Both the position numbers and the translations under genes were made by a program. DNA of 5,298 bases from Candidatus Bathyarchaeota archaeon (lineage in GTDB: Archaea > Thermoproteota > Bathyarchaeia > Bathyarchaeales > Bathyarchaeaceae). The notes beneath the pieces are model-generated. The model was not told where the DNA came from. It ran no database searches and worked only from the letters and a program-made list of their open reading frames with translations. The stretch covers positions 100,325 to 105,622 of the forward strand of contig CP070749.1 of NCBI GenBank assembly GCA_020348365.1, given 5' to 3'. Positions 1 to 5,020 of the stretch are shown one piece after another. The stretch's first letter is position 1, and each line of letters opens with the position of its first letter.

Positions 1-1167
1 GACATCAACTGCGGAGTTCGCCTTCTGACCACAAATCTTTCTGAAGAGGAGATCCGACCGAATCTCGCCAAGCTGACTGACACGATCTTCAAGAACGTCC
101 CCTGCGGGCTTGGAAGTCGCAGGAGGGACTTCACCCTATCCTCACATGAGCTCGAACGGCTAGCCGCTGAGGGCGTGCCATGGATTGTGGATCAGGGATT
201 TGGCTGGCCTGAGGATATCAAGCACTGTGAGGAGGAAGGGTGCATGGAGATAGCCAACCCCGACAAGGTCTCGTCCACAGCCAAGAGAAGAGGCCTCACC
301 CAGTGCGGCACTCTGGGCTCAGGGAATCACTTCCTAGAAATCCAGAAGGTCGACAAGATCCATGACCCCAAAGCAGCCAAGACTTTCGGAATCACAAAGA
401 AAGACCAAGTTACCGTGATGATTCACTGCGGCTCACGAGGCTTCGGACACCAGATATGCTCAGACTACTTGCGCATCATGGAGCACGCAGTCCACAAATA
501 CAACATCACACTACCTGACCGGGAGCTCGCCTGCGCACCTGGAACAACCAAAGAAGCCGAAGACTACTACCAAGCCATGGCCTGTGCGGTGAATTACGCC
601 TTCGCAAATAGACAGTCCATCACCCACTGGGTGCGCGAGAGCTTCGAGCAAGTCTTCACCACGCCAGCCGACAAATTCGGCTTAGGACTGGTTTATGACG
701 TAGCTCATAACATAGCAAAAGTCGAGGAGCACAAAGTGGACGGAAAGCAAAGGAAGGTCTGGACTCACAGGAAAGGCGCAACTAGATCTTTTGGACCAGG
801 GCGTCAAGAGGTGCCGGCGGATTATCGAGCTGTCGGACAGCCAGTGCTCATCCCAGGCTCTATGGGGACTGGTTCTTGGGTGCTATTAGGCACGTCCAAG
901 GCCATGGAGGTCTCCTTCGGCTCAACCGCTCATGGAGCGGGCCGAATGATGAGTCGTTCGGCGGCGAAGAGGAATTTCTGGGGCGGGGAGGTGAAGAAGA
1001 CCTTGGAGAAGCGTGGAATGGTTGTTCGAGCCGCAAGTCAGGTTGTGCTAGCTGAAGAAGCGGACCCAGCCTACAAAGACGTGGACAGAGTGGCGGACGT
1101 GAGCAATAAAGTTGGAATCGCAACCCATGTAGCCCGTCTGACGCCTCTTGCTGTCGTGAAGGGATGA
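1..1167 (+). CDS. rtcB: RtcB, 3'-phosphate/5'-hydroxyl RNA ligase (tRNA-splicing ligase), N-terminus cut by window edge
   Basis: RtcB joins RNA ends bearing a 2',3'-cyclic or 3'-phosphate to a 5'-hydroxyl, using GTP and Mn2+. In archaea it seals tRNA exons after intron removal. The reading frame is open from the first base, so the gene starts outside the window; 388 residues are visible. Counting from the first visible residue, the active-site set is all present: DINCGVR (Asp1, Asn3, Cys4), GSGNHFLE (Asn109, His110, Glu113), MIHCGSRG (His142), YDVAHN (His236) and FGSTAHGAGR (His311). His311 corresponds to the histidine that carries GMP in the Pyrococcus horikoshii enzyme (His404). The protein ends in Val-Val-Lys-Gly, matching the conserved C-terminal lysine. 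Aligned to that ~481-residue enzyme, about 94 residues are missing at the left. No archease gene, its usual activator, is visible. Identification is secure; the true start cannot be seen. Confidence 0.97.
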   Translation, partial: DINCGVRLLTTNLSEEEIRPNLAKLTDTIFKNVPCGLGSRRRDFTLSSHELERLAAEGVPWIVDQGFGWPEDIKHCEEEGCMEIANPDKVSSTAKRRGLTQCGTLGSGNHFLEIQKVDKIHDPKAAKTFGITKKDQVTVMIHCGSRGFGHQICSDYLRIMEHAVHKYNITLPDRELACAPGTTKEAEDYYQAMACAVNYAFANRQSITHWVRESFEQVFTTPADKFGLGLVYDVAHNIAKVEEHKVDGKQRKVWTHRKGATRSFGPGRQEVPADYRAVGQPVLIPGSMGTGSWVLLGTSKAMEVSFGSTAHGAGRMMSRSAAKRNFWGGEVKKTLEKRGMVVRAASQVVLAEEADPAYKDVDRVADVSNKVGIATHVARLTPLAVVKG

Positions 1168-1250
1168 CCAGCCCTAATCTGCGCTAGCCTCAGCCACACT
1201 GCACACGCAAAGATGGAGTCAGAGTGTTTGCTCGTATTCTTCAGTGAGTA

Positions 1251-1264
1251 TCCTCCTTTTTCTA
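1251..1264 (+). terminator. Candidate rtcB terminator (pyrimidine/oligo-T tract)
   Basis: A pyrimidine-rich tract containing five consecutive T (1257-1261) lies about 90 bp past the rtcB stop, in the gap before the convergent hypothetical gene. Archaeal RNA polymerase often terminates at T-rich tracts without a hairpin, so this is the best candidate in the gap. It is short, and no transcript evidence is available. Confidence 0.3.
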
Positions 1265-1278
1265 CTACGAAACAGAAT

Positions 1279-1296
1279 TAGCGGGCGTATACGCTA
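1279..1296. repeat. Short inverted repeat with perfect 10-bp palindrome
   Basis: GCGTATACGC at 1285-1294 is a perfect palindrome. An alternative pairing of TAGCG (1279-1283) with CGCTA (1292-1296) overlaps it. It sits between two convergent genes, 3' of both, so it is more likely a transcript-end structure or chance than an operator. No function is assigned. Confidence 0.35.
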
Positions 1297-1341
1297 GTCC
1301 TGACCAGCAATTGATGACTTGATTTCTGGGAAACTTTGATG

Positions 1342-1659
1342 CTAGGCGGGAGACAGCAACTCTTTCCTCGCAGTCAGCAACGCTGAGTGCTTAGGGTGGA
1401 AGGAGAGCGTAAACAAGATGCTTCTCATACTCTGAATTATCTCCCTCTCTCCAAAACCCTTTTGGGAGTCGCAGTAGAGAGGAATTCTCTCTGAATCATC
1501 TTCCCTTTCATAGTACACATACGCTGGAAACGTCTTCATCATTGGGACTACCTGAATCTGCATCTTCAAAGGTTCAGCAATTTTGGACACTGCAGACCTT
1601 ATAGCCTTCAGTCTATCAGTACCTGATGGTGTGTAGATCAGGAGTTTTCCGTTGGGCAT
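1342..1659 (-). CDS. Hypothetical protein, 105 residues, probably alpha/beta
   Basis: I do not recognise this protein. The sequence reads as a folded soluble domain: a hydrophobic strand near the start (KLLIYTPSG), an amphipathic helix (about residues 14-30), strands around MQIQVVPMM and PAYVYYER, another around RIPLYCDS, then helical stretches to the end. There is one cysteine, no transmembrane segment, no signal peptide and no metal-binding cluster. The start is taken at ATG 1659 because GGTGA (bases 1669-1665 read on the minus strand) lies 5 nt before it. A GTG at 1668 is also in frame and would add three residues, but it overlaps that ribosome-binding site. The gene converges on rtcB with a 174-bp gap and diverges from the M42 peptidase gene. 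Charged and hydrophobic residues are distributed as in real proteins and there is no competing gene, so it is probably expressed; its role is unknown. Confidence 0.7.
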   Translation of the reverse strand: MPNGKLLIYTPSGTDRLKAIRSAVSKIAEPLKMQIQVVPMMKTFPAYVYYEREDDSERIPLYCDSQKGFGEREIIQSMRSILFTLSFHPKHSALLTARKELLSPA

Positions 1660-1664
1660 AGGAC

Positions 1665-1669
1665 TCACC
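1665..1669 (-). promoter_or_regulatory. Shine-Dalgarno GGTGA that decides the start of the 105-residue hypothetical protein
   Basis: GGTGA on the minus strand matches part of the archaeal anti-Shine-Dalgarno complement (GGAGGTGAT) and is spaced 5 nt from ATG 1659. It overlaps the alternative upstream GTG at 1668, which argues against that GTG being used. Confidence 0.55.
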
Positions 1670-1689
1670 GTTCAGACGGTGTGTCTCTT

Positions 1690-1699
1690 CGGTTTTTAG
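1690..1699 (-). promoter_or_regulatory. Possible TATA-like element for the hypothetical gene
   Basis: Minus-strand CCTAAAAACC-like sequence about 35 bp upstream of ATG 1659 would place a transcript start near 1669, just before the GGTGA. A second candidate, TATATC around 1717-1722, would give a longer leader. Neither is strong and they cannot be separated by eye. Confidence 0.25.
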
Positions 1700-1785
1700 G
1701 GCTGCTGGTGCGAGTGATATAGGTGGAGGTGGGAGTGGTTAGTGAAAGTGTCTCTACGCGTGCATACTCCAAAAGTGCAGCACAT

Positions 1786-1801
1786 TCATTTCGAGAAATG
1801 A
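1786..1801. promoter_or_regulatory. 16-bp interrupted palindrome, candidate operator upstream of the M42 peptidase promoter
   Basis: TCATTTC (1786-1792) and GAAATGA (1795-1801) are perfect 7-bp inverted arms around a 2-bp centre. The site ends 10 bp before the TATA-like element of the M42 gene, where archaeal activators or repressors commonly bind. An AT-rich two-fold symmetric site fits a dimeric regulator such as an Lrp-family or other helix-turn-helix protein. Symmetry and position are seen directly; the binding protein is unknown. Confidence 0.45.
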
Positions 1802-1810
1802 CACCTACTA

Positions 1811-1818
1811 CTTTATTT
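1811..1818 (+). promoter_or_regulatory. TATA-like element of the M42 peptidase gene
   Basis: CTTTATTT is the most TATA-like octamer in this gap. Transcription usually starts about 25 bp downstream of the box centre in archaea, predicting a start near 1840. That would put AGGTG (1841-1845) in a very short leader before TTG 1853. The BRE-like bases upstream are not distinctive. Confidence 0.4.
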
Positions 1819-1840
1819 GCTAATGTCCATAATTAGCTGT

Positions 1841-1845
1841 AGGTG
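1841..1845 (+). promoter_or_regulatory. Shine-Dalgarno AGGTG deciding the TTG start of the M42 peptidase
   Basis: AGGTG ends 7 nt before TTG 1853. The upstream in-frame ATG (1823) and TTG (1817) have no comparable site. Choosing 1853 also aligns the metal ligands to almost the same residue numbers as in known TET peptidases. Confidence 0.5.
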
Positions 1846-1852
1846 TTCCAGA

Positions 1853-2944
1853 TTGGTTGATGAAGACGGCGTTAGACTATTGAAGGAACTCTCAGAATCA
1901 TTTGGACCCGCCGGCTTTGAACGTGAAACTGCCAGGATTGTGAAGAAGAATGCTCAATCCTACGCTGAGGAAATCAGTCAAGACAAATTGGGCTCCGTAA
2001 TCTTCAAACATCAGGGCAGTGTTCAGCGACCTCGTGTTCTGATTGCAGGGCATATCGACGAGGTTGGGTTCGTGATCTCAGGAATAGACGAGAAGACGGG
2101 ATTTCTAACATTCAACCCTCTAGGCGGCTGGTGGGATCAAGTGCTTTTGACCCAAAGAGTGGTAATAAGAACTCGGAAAGGAGACATTCCAGGGGTAATA
2201 GCCGCCAAACCGCCTCATCTAATACCAGACGAAGAAAGAAAGAAACCCGTTGAAAAAAAGAATATGTTTATAGATGTAGGGGTTTCAGGCAGGAAAGAAG
2301 CAGAGGAGATGGGCATCCGAATCGGCGATCCGGTGATACCTTGGTCACCGTTCTCCCTTATCAGGGATGGAAGGGTTGCCATGGGAAAGGGTTTTGACGA
2401 CAGAATCGGCGCCTTCATCGCTATGCAAGTAGTTCGAAGGTTGAAGGAAGAGCAGATTAGTCATCCCAACACAGTCTTTGGTGCAGCCACAGTCCAAGAG
2501 GAAGTAGGGCTTCGAGGTGCTACGACTGTGGCGCATGTAGTGGACCCGGATGTGGCAATAGTATTGGAGGTTGACATAGCTGGAGATGTACCTGGAATCA
2601 AACCATATGAGGCGCCGGCTAAGATGGGAAAAGGACCATCTATCCTAACCTTTGACAGCTCGATGATCCCAAATCAGCTTCTGAAAGACTTCGTAATCAA
2701 AACGGCTGAAGAGAGAGGAATCCCATATCAGCTTTCACAGGTGTCCAGGGGAGGCACTGATGCTGGTAGAATCCATCTCAGCCGAGCAGGATGTCCCAGC
2801 ATCGTAATCAGCGTACCAACCAGACATATCCATTCACATGTTGGGCTACTCAGTCTCGAAGACACAGAAAACGCGATAATACTTACCTTAGAGCTGGTTA
2901 AGAGGCTTGATAGCAAAATCGTTGAAAGCTTCATCACCATTTGA
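1853..2944 (+). CDS. M42-family metallo-aminopeptidase (TET/deblocking aminopeptidase/glutamyl aminopeptidase type)
   Basis: M42 enzymes are cytosolic di-metal aminopeptidases that often assemble into hollow dodecamers (TET) and trim short peptides released by the proteasome. With the TTG start used here the protein has 363 residues, close to the family's ~350. It opens with LLKELSESFGPAGFE, the typical N-terminal helix and turn. The metal and catalytic residues are complete: AGHIDEVG (His67, Asp69), GFDDRIG (Asp182 bridging), VQEEVG (Glu216 general base, Glu217 ligand), LEVD (Asp241) and RHIHSHVG (His327). Residue 182 coincides with the bridging Asp182 of P. horikoshii TET2. An ATG at 1823 would add ten residues (an Ile/Ser/Cys-rich stretch unlike the family) and lacks a ribosome-binding site. 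Substrate preference cannot be read from the sequence. The gene stands alone, convergent with the Lrp-family gene. Confidence 0.93.
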   Translation: MVDEDGVRLLKELSESFGPAGFERETARIVKKNAQSYAEEISQDKLGSVIFKHQGSVQRPRVLIAGHIDEVGFVISGIDEKTGFLTFNPLGGWWDQVLLTQRVVIRTRKGDIPGVIAAKPPHLIPDEERKKPVEKKNMFIDVGVSGRKEAEEMGIRIGDPVIPWSPFSLIRDGRVAMGKGFDDRIGAFIAMQVVRRLKEEQISHPNTVFGAATVQEEVGLRGATTVAHVVDPDVAIVLEVDIAGDVPGIKPYEAPAKMGKGPSILTFDSSMIPNQLLKDFVIKTAEERGIPYQLSQVSRGGTDAGRIHLSRAGCPSIVISVPTRHIHSHVGLLSLEDTENAIILTLELVKRLDSKIVESFITI

Positions 2945-2955
2945 TTTTGAAATCA
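2942..2955. repeat. AT-rich interrupted palindrome overlapping the M42 stop codon
   Basis: TGATTT (2942-2947) and AAATCA (2950-2955) are perfect 6-bp inverted arms around TG; the left arm begins with the TGA stop. It includes a run of four T and could help end the transcript. It also resembles in layout the palindrome upstream of the same gene (T-x-ATTT ... AAAT-x-A). Short AT-rich palindromes arise easily by chance. Confidence 0.3.
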
Positions 2956-3113
2956 TCAGTCAGTGTTTGAGCCTCAGAGATTCGATGGAGATTGTTGGCG
3001 GCGAGGCGGATGCGGCTTGCTAGAAGGCAGATTCTCTACTAGGGACTATTCCATGAAGCTTTCGTTTGTGTGCGCTTGGAATACTTCAAAGCTGTGCAGA
3101 TTAGCGAGGAACT

Positions 3114-3605
3114 CTAGGGGGTCACATCGCCCAAGTATGTTAAGGAGAATCTCTTGTATTCTCCTTCGCCGATGGCAACTATGAAACTTTGAATGTCCTC
3201 CGTGATCTCTTTCAAGTCAACCCTCAGCATATTCAACTCTTTATGGTATTCTGTGTAGTTCTTGTGAAGGGAAATTATCACCCCAGTCATGCTGAGACCC
3301 CTTCCGCTGTAGGCAAATATCACATTGGGAAACTTCGCGGCGTATTTTTTAGTTTTCTCCTTCGTTTCGCCTACAAGAACGTCGGGGCGCATCTTGACGA
3401 AGGTTAAAGCCAATATCTCGAAGCCCATCTTCTCAAAATCTGGGACGATCGTGTAGTCTTGAATCACTCCATCCCGTTCAAGTCTGTGGCGAGCTCTGGT
3501 GATCGTCGGTTGAGATACCTCAAGGACTTTGGCAAGCTCCCGGTCACTCCGTTTCGAGTTCTTGAGGAGCTCCTGTAACAGCTGTTGTGGCAATTCCTTT
3601 CGCAT
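3114..3605 (-). CDS. Lrp/AsnC-family transcriptional regulator
   Basis: A 163-residue DNA-binding regulator of the feast/famine type. Residues about 8-53 form the winged helix-turn-helix: two helices (QQLLQELLKN, DRELAKVLEV), a recognition helix starting SQPTITRARHRLE (31-43), then the wing GVIQDYTIVPDF. The rest shows a beta-alpha-beta-beta-alpha-beta order expected of a RAM-like ligand/oligomerisation domain: strand EILALTFVKM (63-72), helix ~79-92, strands VIFAYSGRG and MTGVIISLH, helix YTEYHKELNML onward, strand QSFIVAI (139-145). Length is normal for the family (~150-165). ATG 3605 is the earliest possible start because an in-frame TAG lies two codons upstream. There is no Shine-Dalgarno, and a TATA-like element ~28 bp away suggests a leaderless mRNA. 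The neighbours do not identify its effector or targets; autoregulation is common in the family. It lies downstream of the cupin gene on the same strand. Confidence 0.88.
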   Translation of the reverse strand: MRKELPQQLLQELLKNSKRSDRELAKVLEVSQPTITRARHRLERDGVIQDYTIVPDFEKMGFEILALTFVKMRPDVLVGETKEKTKKYAAKFPNVIFAYSGRGLSMTGVIISLHKNYTEYHKELNMLRVDLKEITEDIQSFIVAIGEGEYKRFSLTYLGDVTP

Positions 3606-3620
3606 AGACTACAATCAATG

Positions 3621-3631
3621 AACCACAGGTT
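3621..3631. repeat. Short inverted repeat at the Lrp-family promoter
   Basis: AACC (3621-3624) and GGTT (3628-3631) are 4-bp arms around ACA, overlapping the edge of the TATA-like element and lying between it and the start codon. The position would suit autorepression by the encoded regulator, but the arms are too short to be more than a hint. Confidence 0.2.
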
Positions 3632-3637
3632 AAAAAC
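3630..3637 (-). promoter_or_regulatory. TATA-like element of the Lrp-family gene
   Basis: Minus-strand GTTTTTAA is centred about 28 bp upstream of ATG 3605. This spacing places the predicted transcript start at or next to the ATG, implying a leaderless transcript, in agreement with the missing Shine-Dalgarno. It suggests the gene can be transcribed independently of the upstream cupin gene. Confidence 0.5.
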
Positions 3638-3686
3638 TTATGGTACTCACGGAAAGAACCTAAACTAGGAAGTGTGTAAGCATATC

Positions 3687-4043
3687 TCAGCGAACTTTAG
3701 GCTTATATCTCATTTTCTCTCCGAAGAAATCTAGTACTCTGACTCTGCCTAGGAACTTTGCGGAATGCTCTGTGTGGGCAGGAATGAGATATTCATCATC
3801 CGTCTCATAAGCATTAGTTTCGCCACCGATTGTTAGTTCCATTCTTCCTTCCACGACAAGTCCCCATTGAGGGTATTTGTGGCTATGCTCTGGCACTTGA
3901 CTGAGAGGCTCCATCTCAAAGAACACTATCTGGTGGCTTTCACCTTGAGCTATCCAACCTCTGACGCCCTTGAATTGAATGTCTGCCTCCGGCAGATCCT
4001 TTATGGGCTCAGGAAAACCTTCTATCACCTTGACAACTTCCAT
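3687..4043 (-). CDS. Single-domain cupin protein
   Basis: A 118-residue small beta-barrel protein of the cupin superfamily. Motif 1 is EHSHKYPQWGLVVEG (residues about 52-66): the HxH pair, then Gln where the consensus has Glu, then the spaced Gly. Motif 2 is DDEYLIPAHTEHSA (81-94), supplying the Pro and the last His ligand. The His-His-Gln-His set could hold a divalent metal. Cupins of this size range from dioxygenases and isomerases to sugar- or ligand-sensing proteins, so no reaction is assigned. ATG 4043 is the first possible start: an in-frame TGA lies two codons upstream. No ribosome-binding site is seen, consistent with a leaderless message from the T-rich element about 27 bp upstream. 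The Lrp-family gene starts 81 bp downstream on the same strand, so partial co-transcription is possible. Confidence 0.85.
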   Translation of the reverse strand: MEVVKVIEGFPEPIKDLPEADIQFKGVRGWIAQGESHQIVFFEMEPLSQVPEHSHKYPQWGLVVEGRMELTIGGETNAYETDDEYLIPAHTEHSAKFLGRVRVLDFFGEKMRYKPKVR

Positions 4044-4063
4044 TCTTCAATAGTCATTCATGC

Positions 4064-4075
4064 AAAAAAAGATAA
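4064..4075 (-). promoter_or_regulatory. TATA-like element of the cupin gene
   Basis: Minus-strand TTATCTTTTTTT is centred about 27 bp before ATG 4043. It is T-rich rather than a canonical TATA, but the spacing and the absence of a Shine-Dalgarno fit leaderless transcription. Confidence 0.4.
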
Positions 4076-4234
4076 CGTCCGCAGGCATGTTTGTCCAGTT
4101 TGAGGCTGCTCTCTTAAATGTAAACGGACTTAAACCTTGAAGATCGCTGGGTGCTTCTATGAAGAATGGCGCTTACGCGCGTGTATCACTGAGAAATAGT
4201 CGATTGCCTAGGCTGTGCGCGTCATACACATCCG

Positions 4235-4252
4235 GTTCATACCCTTCTGAAC
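4235..4252. repeat. Inverted repeat upstream of the 72-residue protein's promoter
   Basis: GTTCA (4235-4239) and TGAAC (4248-4252) are 5-bp inverted arms separated by 8 bp, ending about 12 bp before the BRE/TATA of the next gene. It could be an operator for a dimeric regulator. A T-loop-like look (GGTTCATACC) is coincidental, since no tRNA fold surrounds it. Confidence 0.25.
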
Positions 4253-4263
4253 GAAGAAAGATT

Positions 4264-4275
4264 AGAAGCTTATAA
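4264..4275 (+). promoter_or_regulatory. BRE/TATA promoter of the 72-residue protein
   Basis: Purine-rich AGAAGC (4264-4269) followed by TTATAA (4270-4275) is the most canonical archaeal BRE/TATA in the window. It predicts transcription from about 4298, leaving a leader of ~34 nt that contains GGTGAT before TTG 4332. Confidence 0.6.
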
Positions 4276-4321
4276 CATTCGGATACAACTCTTAGTGGAA
4301 ACTCAAATCTTTGATAATTGT

Positions 4322-4327
4322 GGTGAT
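4322..4327 (+). promoter_or_regulatory. Shine-Dalgarno GGTGAT deciding the TTG start at 4332
   Basis: GGTGAT is a six-base match to the archaeal anti-Shine-Dalgarno complement, 4 nt before TTG 4332. The in-frame TTG, GTG and GTG codons at 4311, 4320 and 4323 lie upstream of or inside it and would add a hydrophobic Ile/Val stretch that is better read as untranslated leader. Confidence 0.6.
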
Positions 4328-4331
4328 AGTG

Positions 4332-4550
4332 TTGAGTTCAGCTTCCCAACCGAAAGGACGATTCTACACGCGTATCAACGAACAGGACTTTCTTGGAATC
4401 ACAATCTGGCCGGGTAAGAAGGATCCAGCGGCTGAGGTCATCGCTGTGCAGCTTAGACGTAGAGAAGGAGACAACTGGGAAACCATAGGACGACTGGCAG
4501 TTTACAGGACGTCTGATGGAGCGTATTCGAAACTTCCAGAACGCAGATAG
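4332..4550 (+). CDS. Small hypothetical protein, 72 residues, probably beta-rich
   Basis: I cannot name this family. The start is TTG 4332, set by the GGTGAT site; upstream in-frame codons would add only a short Ile/Val stretch. After a polar N-terminus (SSASQPKGR) the protein alternates strands and turns: DFLGITIWPGKK, AEVIAVQLRRREGDN, WETIGRLAVYRTSDG, then AYSKLPERR. Spaced aromatic, Ile/Val and Gly residues with many Arg/Lys suggest a compact beta barrel or sheet that might contact nucleic acid; the ending has a loose resemblance to small SH3-like chromatin proteins such as Cren7, not enough to assign it. There is no cysteine or membrane segment. It has its own promoter, and its stop is 2 bp from the stop of the convergent HIT gene. 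Good promoter, good ribosome site and protein-like composition make it a likely real gene. Confidence 0.7.
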   Translation: MSSASQPKGRFYTRINEQDFLGITIWPGKKDPAAEVIAVQLRRREGDNWETIGRLAVYRTSDGAYSKLPERR

Positions 4551-4552
4551 AT

Positions 4553-4984
4553 CTAGAGACTTCCCATTGCCTTTCGGATCTTGTCGGCAGCGTCATCCAG
4601 TTCTTTTCTATTAGGCTTGAAGCCATAGTTGGGGCCGAGTTTCAACCCGAAACCGTCTCCTCTGAATCTTGGAATTACATGTAGGTGAACATGAAACACA
4701 TCTTGGGAGGCAGCTTCTCCATCAGCCAAGAATAGGTTTATCCCCTCACACTTTATGCCCGAATGCCTCATAGCGTAGGCTGATTTCATTGCGACTTTGA
4801 ACATGTGACCACCTGTTTCTGGGTTGAGTTCTGAGAGTTGTGTGGCGTGAGCTTTGGGAATAACCAAGATATGTCCTTGATTGACTGGTTGAATATCCAT
4901 GAAAGCGAGAGTTTCTTCATCAGAGTAGACTGTGCTTGCAGGTATGATTCCTTTGGCGATACTACAGAAGATGCAGTCATCCAA
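4553..4984 (-). CDS. HIT-family nucleotide hydrolase/transferase (histidine triad protein)
   Basis: A 143-residue cytosolic histidine-triad protein. The family hydrolyses nucleotide phosphoramidates or dinucleoside polyphosphates (for example AMP-lysine or Ap4A types) through a histidine-NMP intermediate. The triad FHVHLHVIPR is at residues 97-106: His98, His100 (the nucleophile by family rule) and His102. CIFC (Cys4, Cys7) with His46 (PKAH) and His98 matches the zinc site of many HIT proteins. FMDIQPVNQGHILVIPK (28-44) is the typical N-terminal strand block; GINLF and SQDVF complete the nucleotide pocket. The C-terminal ~37 residues (after residue 106) are Gly- then charge-rich, as in the Hit-like hydrolase branch. 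The start is TTG 4984 with GAGG 8 nt upstream; no ATG is in frame before the CIFC motif and a stop closes the frame at 5021-5023. The exact substrate is not determinable. Confidence 0.93.
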   Translation of the reverse strand: MDDCIFCSIAKGIIPASTVYSDEETLAFMDIQPVNQGHILVIPKAHATQLSELNPETGGHMFKVAMKSAYAMRHSGIKCEGINLFLADGEAASQDVFHVHLHVIPRFRGDGFGLKLGPNYGFKPNRKELDDAADKIRKAMGSL

Positions 4985-4992
4985 TTTATGAG

Positions 4993-4996
4993 CCTC
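4993..4996 (-). promoter_or_regulatory. Shine-Dalgarno GAGG for the TTG start of the HIT gene
   Basis: Minus-strand GAGG is 8 nt before TTG 4984. It is only a four-base match but is the only ribosome-site candidate here, and it supports TTG as the true start in a frame with no ATG before the conserved CIFC motif. Confidence 0.4.
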
Positions 4997-5020
4997 GAAT
5001 CTGCCATTCTTGGTCAGTTC

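Larger units (their letters stand above)
4159..4275 (+). other. Possible small ORF of 38 codons upstream of the 72-residue protein
   Basis: An ATG at 4159 opens a 38-codon frame ending at TAA 4273-4275. GGGTG (4149-4153) lies 5 nt before it, and TTAAA-type elements (around 4114-4119 and 4130-4135) lie at promoter distance. The peptide would be basic and rich in Ser and Arg (begins MKNGAYARVS, ends RRKIRSL). Its end overlaps the TATA element of the next gene, which argues against it. The 4044-4331 gap holds nothing else recognisable as coding. It may be chance. Confidence 0.2.

Noticed and set aside
1..12. Possible intein at the RtcB Asp-Ile-Asn/Cys site, where the Pyrococcus enzyme carries one
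   Set aside because: The three residues before the cysteine read DIN, the normal extein sequence, and continue directly into CGVR, so no intein is inserted at this site. Sites further upstream cannot be judged.
860..1123. 87-codon minus-strand open frame inside rtcB
   Set aside because: Pro/Ser/Arg-rich composition typical of the reverse strand of a coding gene; it lies entirely within conserved RtcB sequence including the guanylylated histidine motif.
1296..1350. C/D-box small RNA (CTGA at 1298 then TTGATGA at 1310)
   Set aside because: A D-like box followed by a C-like box is present, but the flanking C and D boxes and terminal stem are missing, and the first C-box base does not fit the consensus.
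2963..3407. Plus-strand open frames downstream of the M42 gene (2963-3184 and 3189-3407)
   Set aside because: The first is Cys/Arg/Trp-rich without a protein-like pattern and runs into the Lrp gene; the second is fully antisense to the conserved Lrp-family protein.
3867..4103. Plus-strand open frame across the cupin gene
   Set aside because: Antisense to the conserved cupin motifs and with no ribosome site of note.
4170..4260. tRNA-like segment because of GGTTCATACC
   Set aside because: No acceptor stem, D arm or anticodon arm can be paired around it, and the putative T stem does not close.
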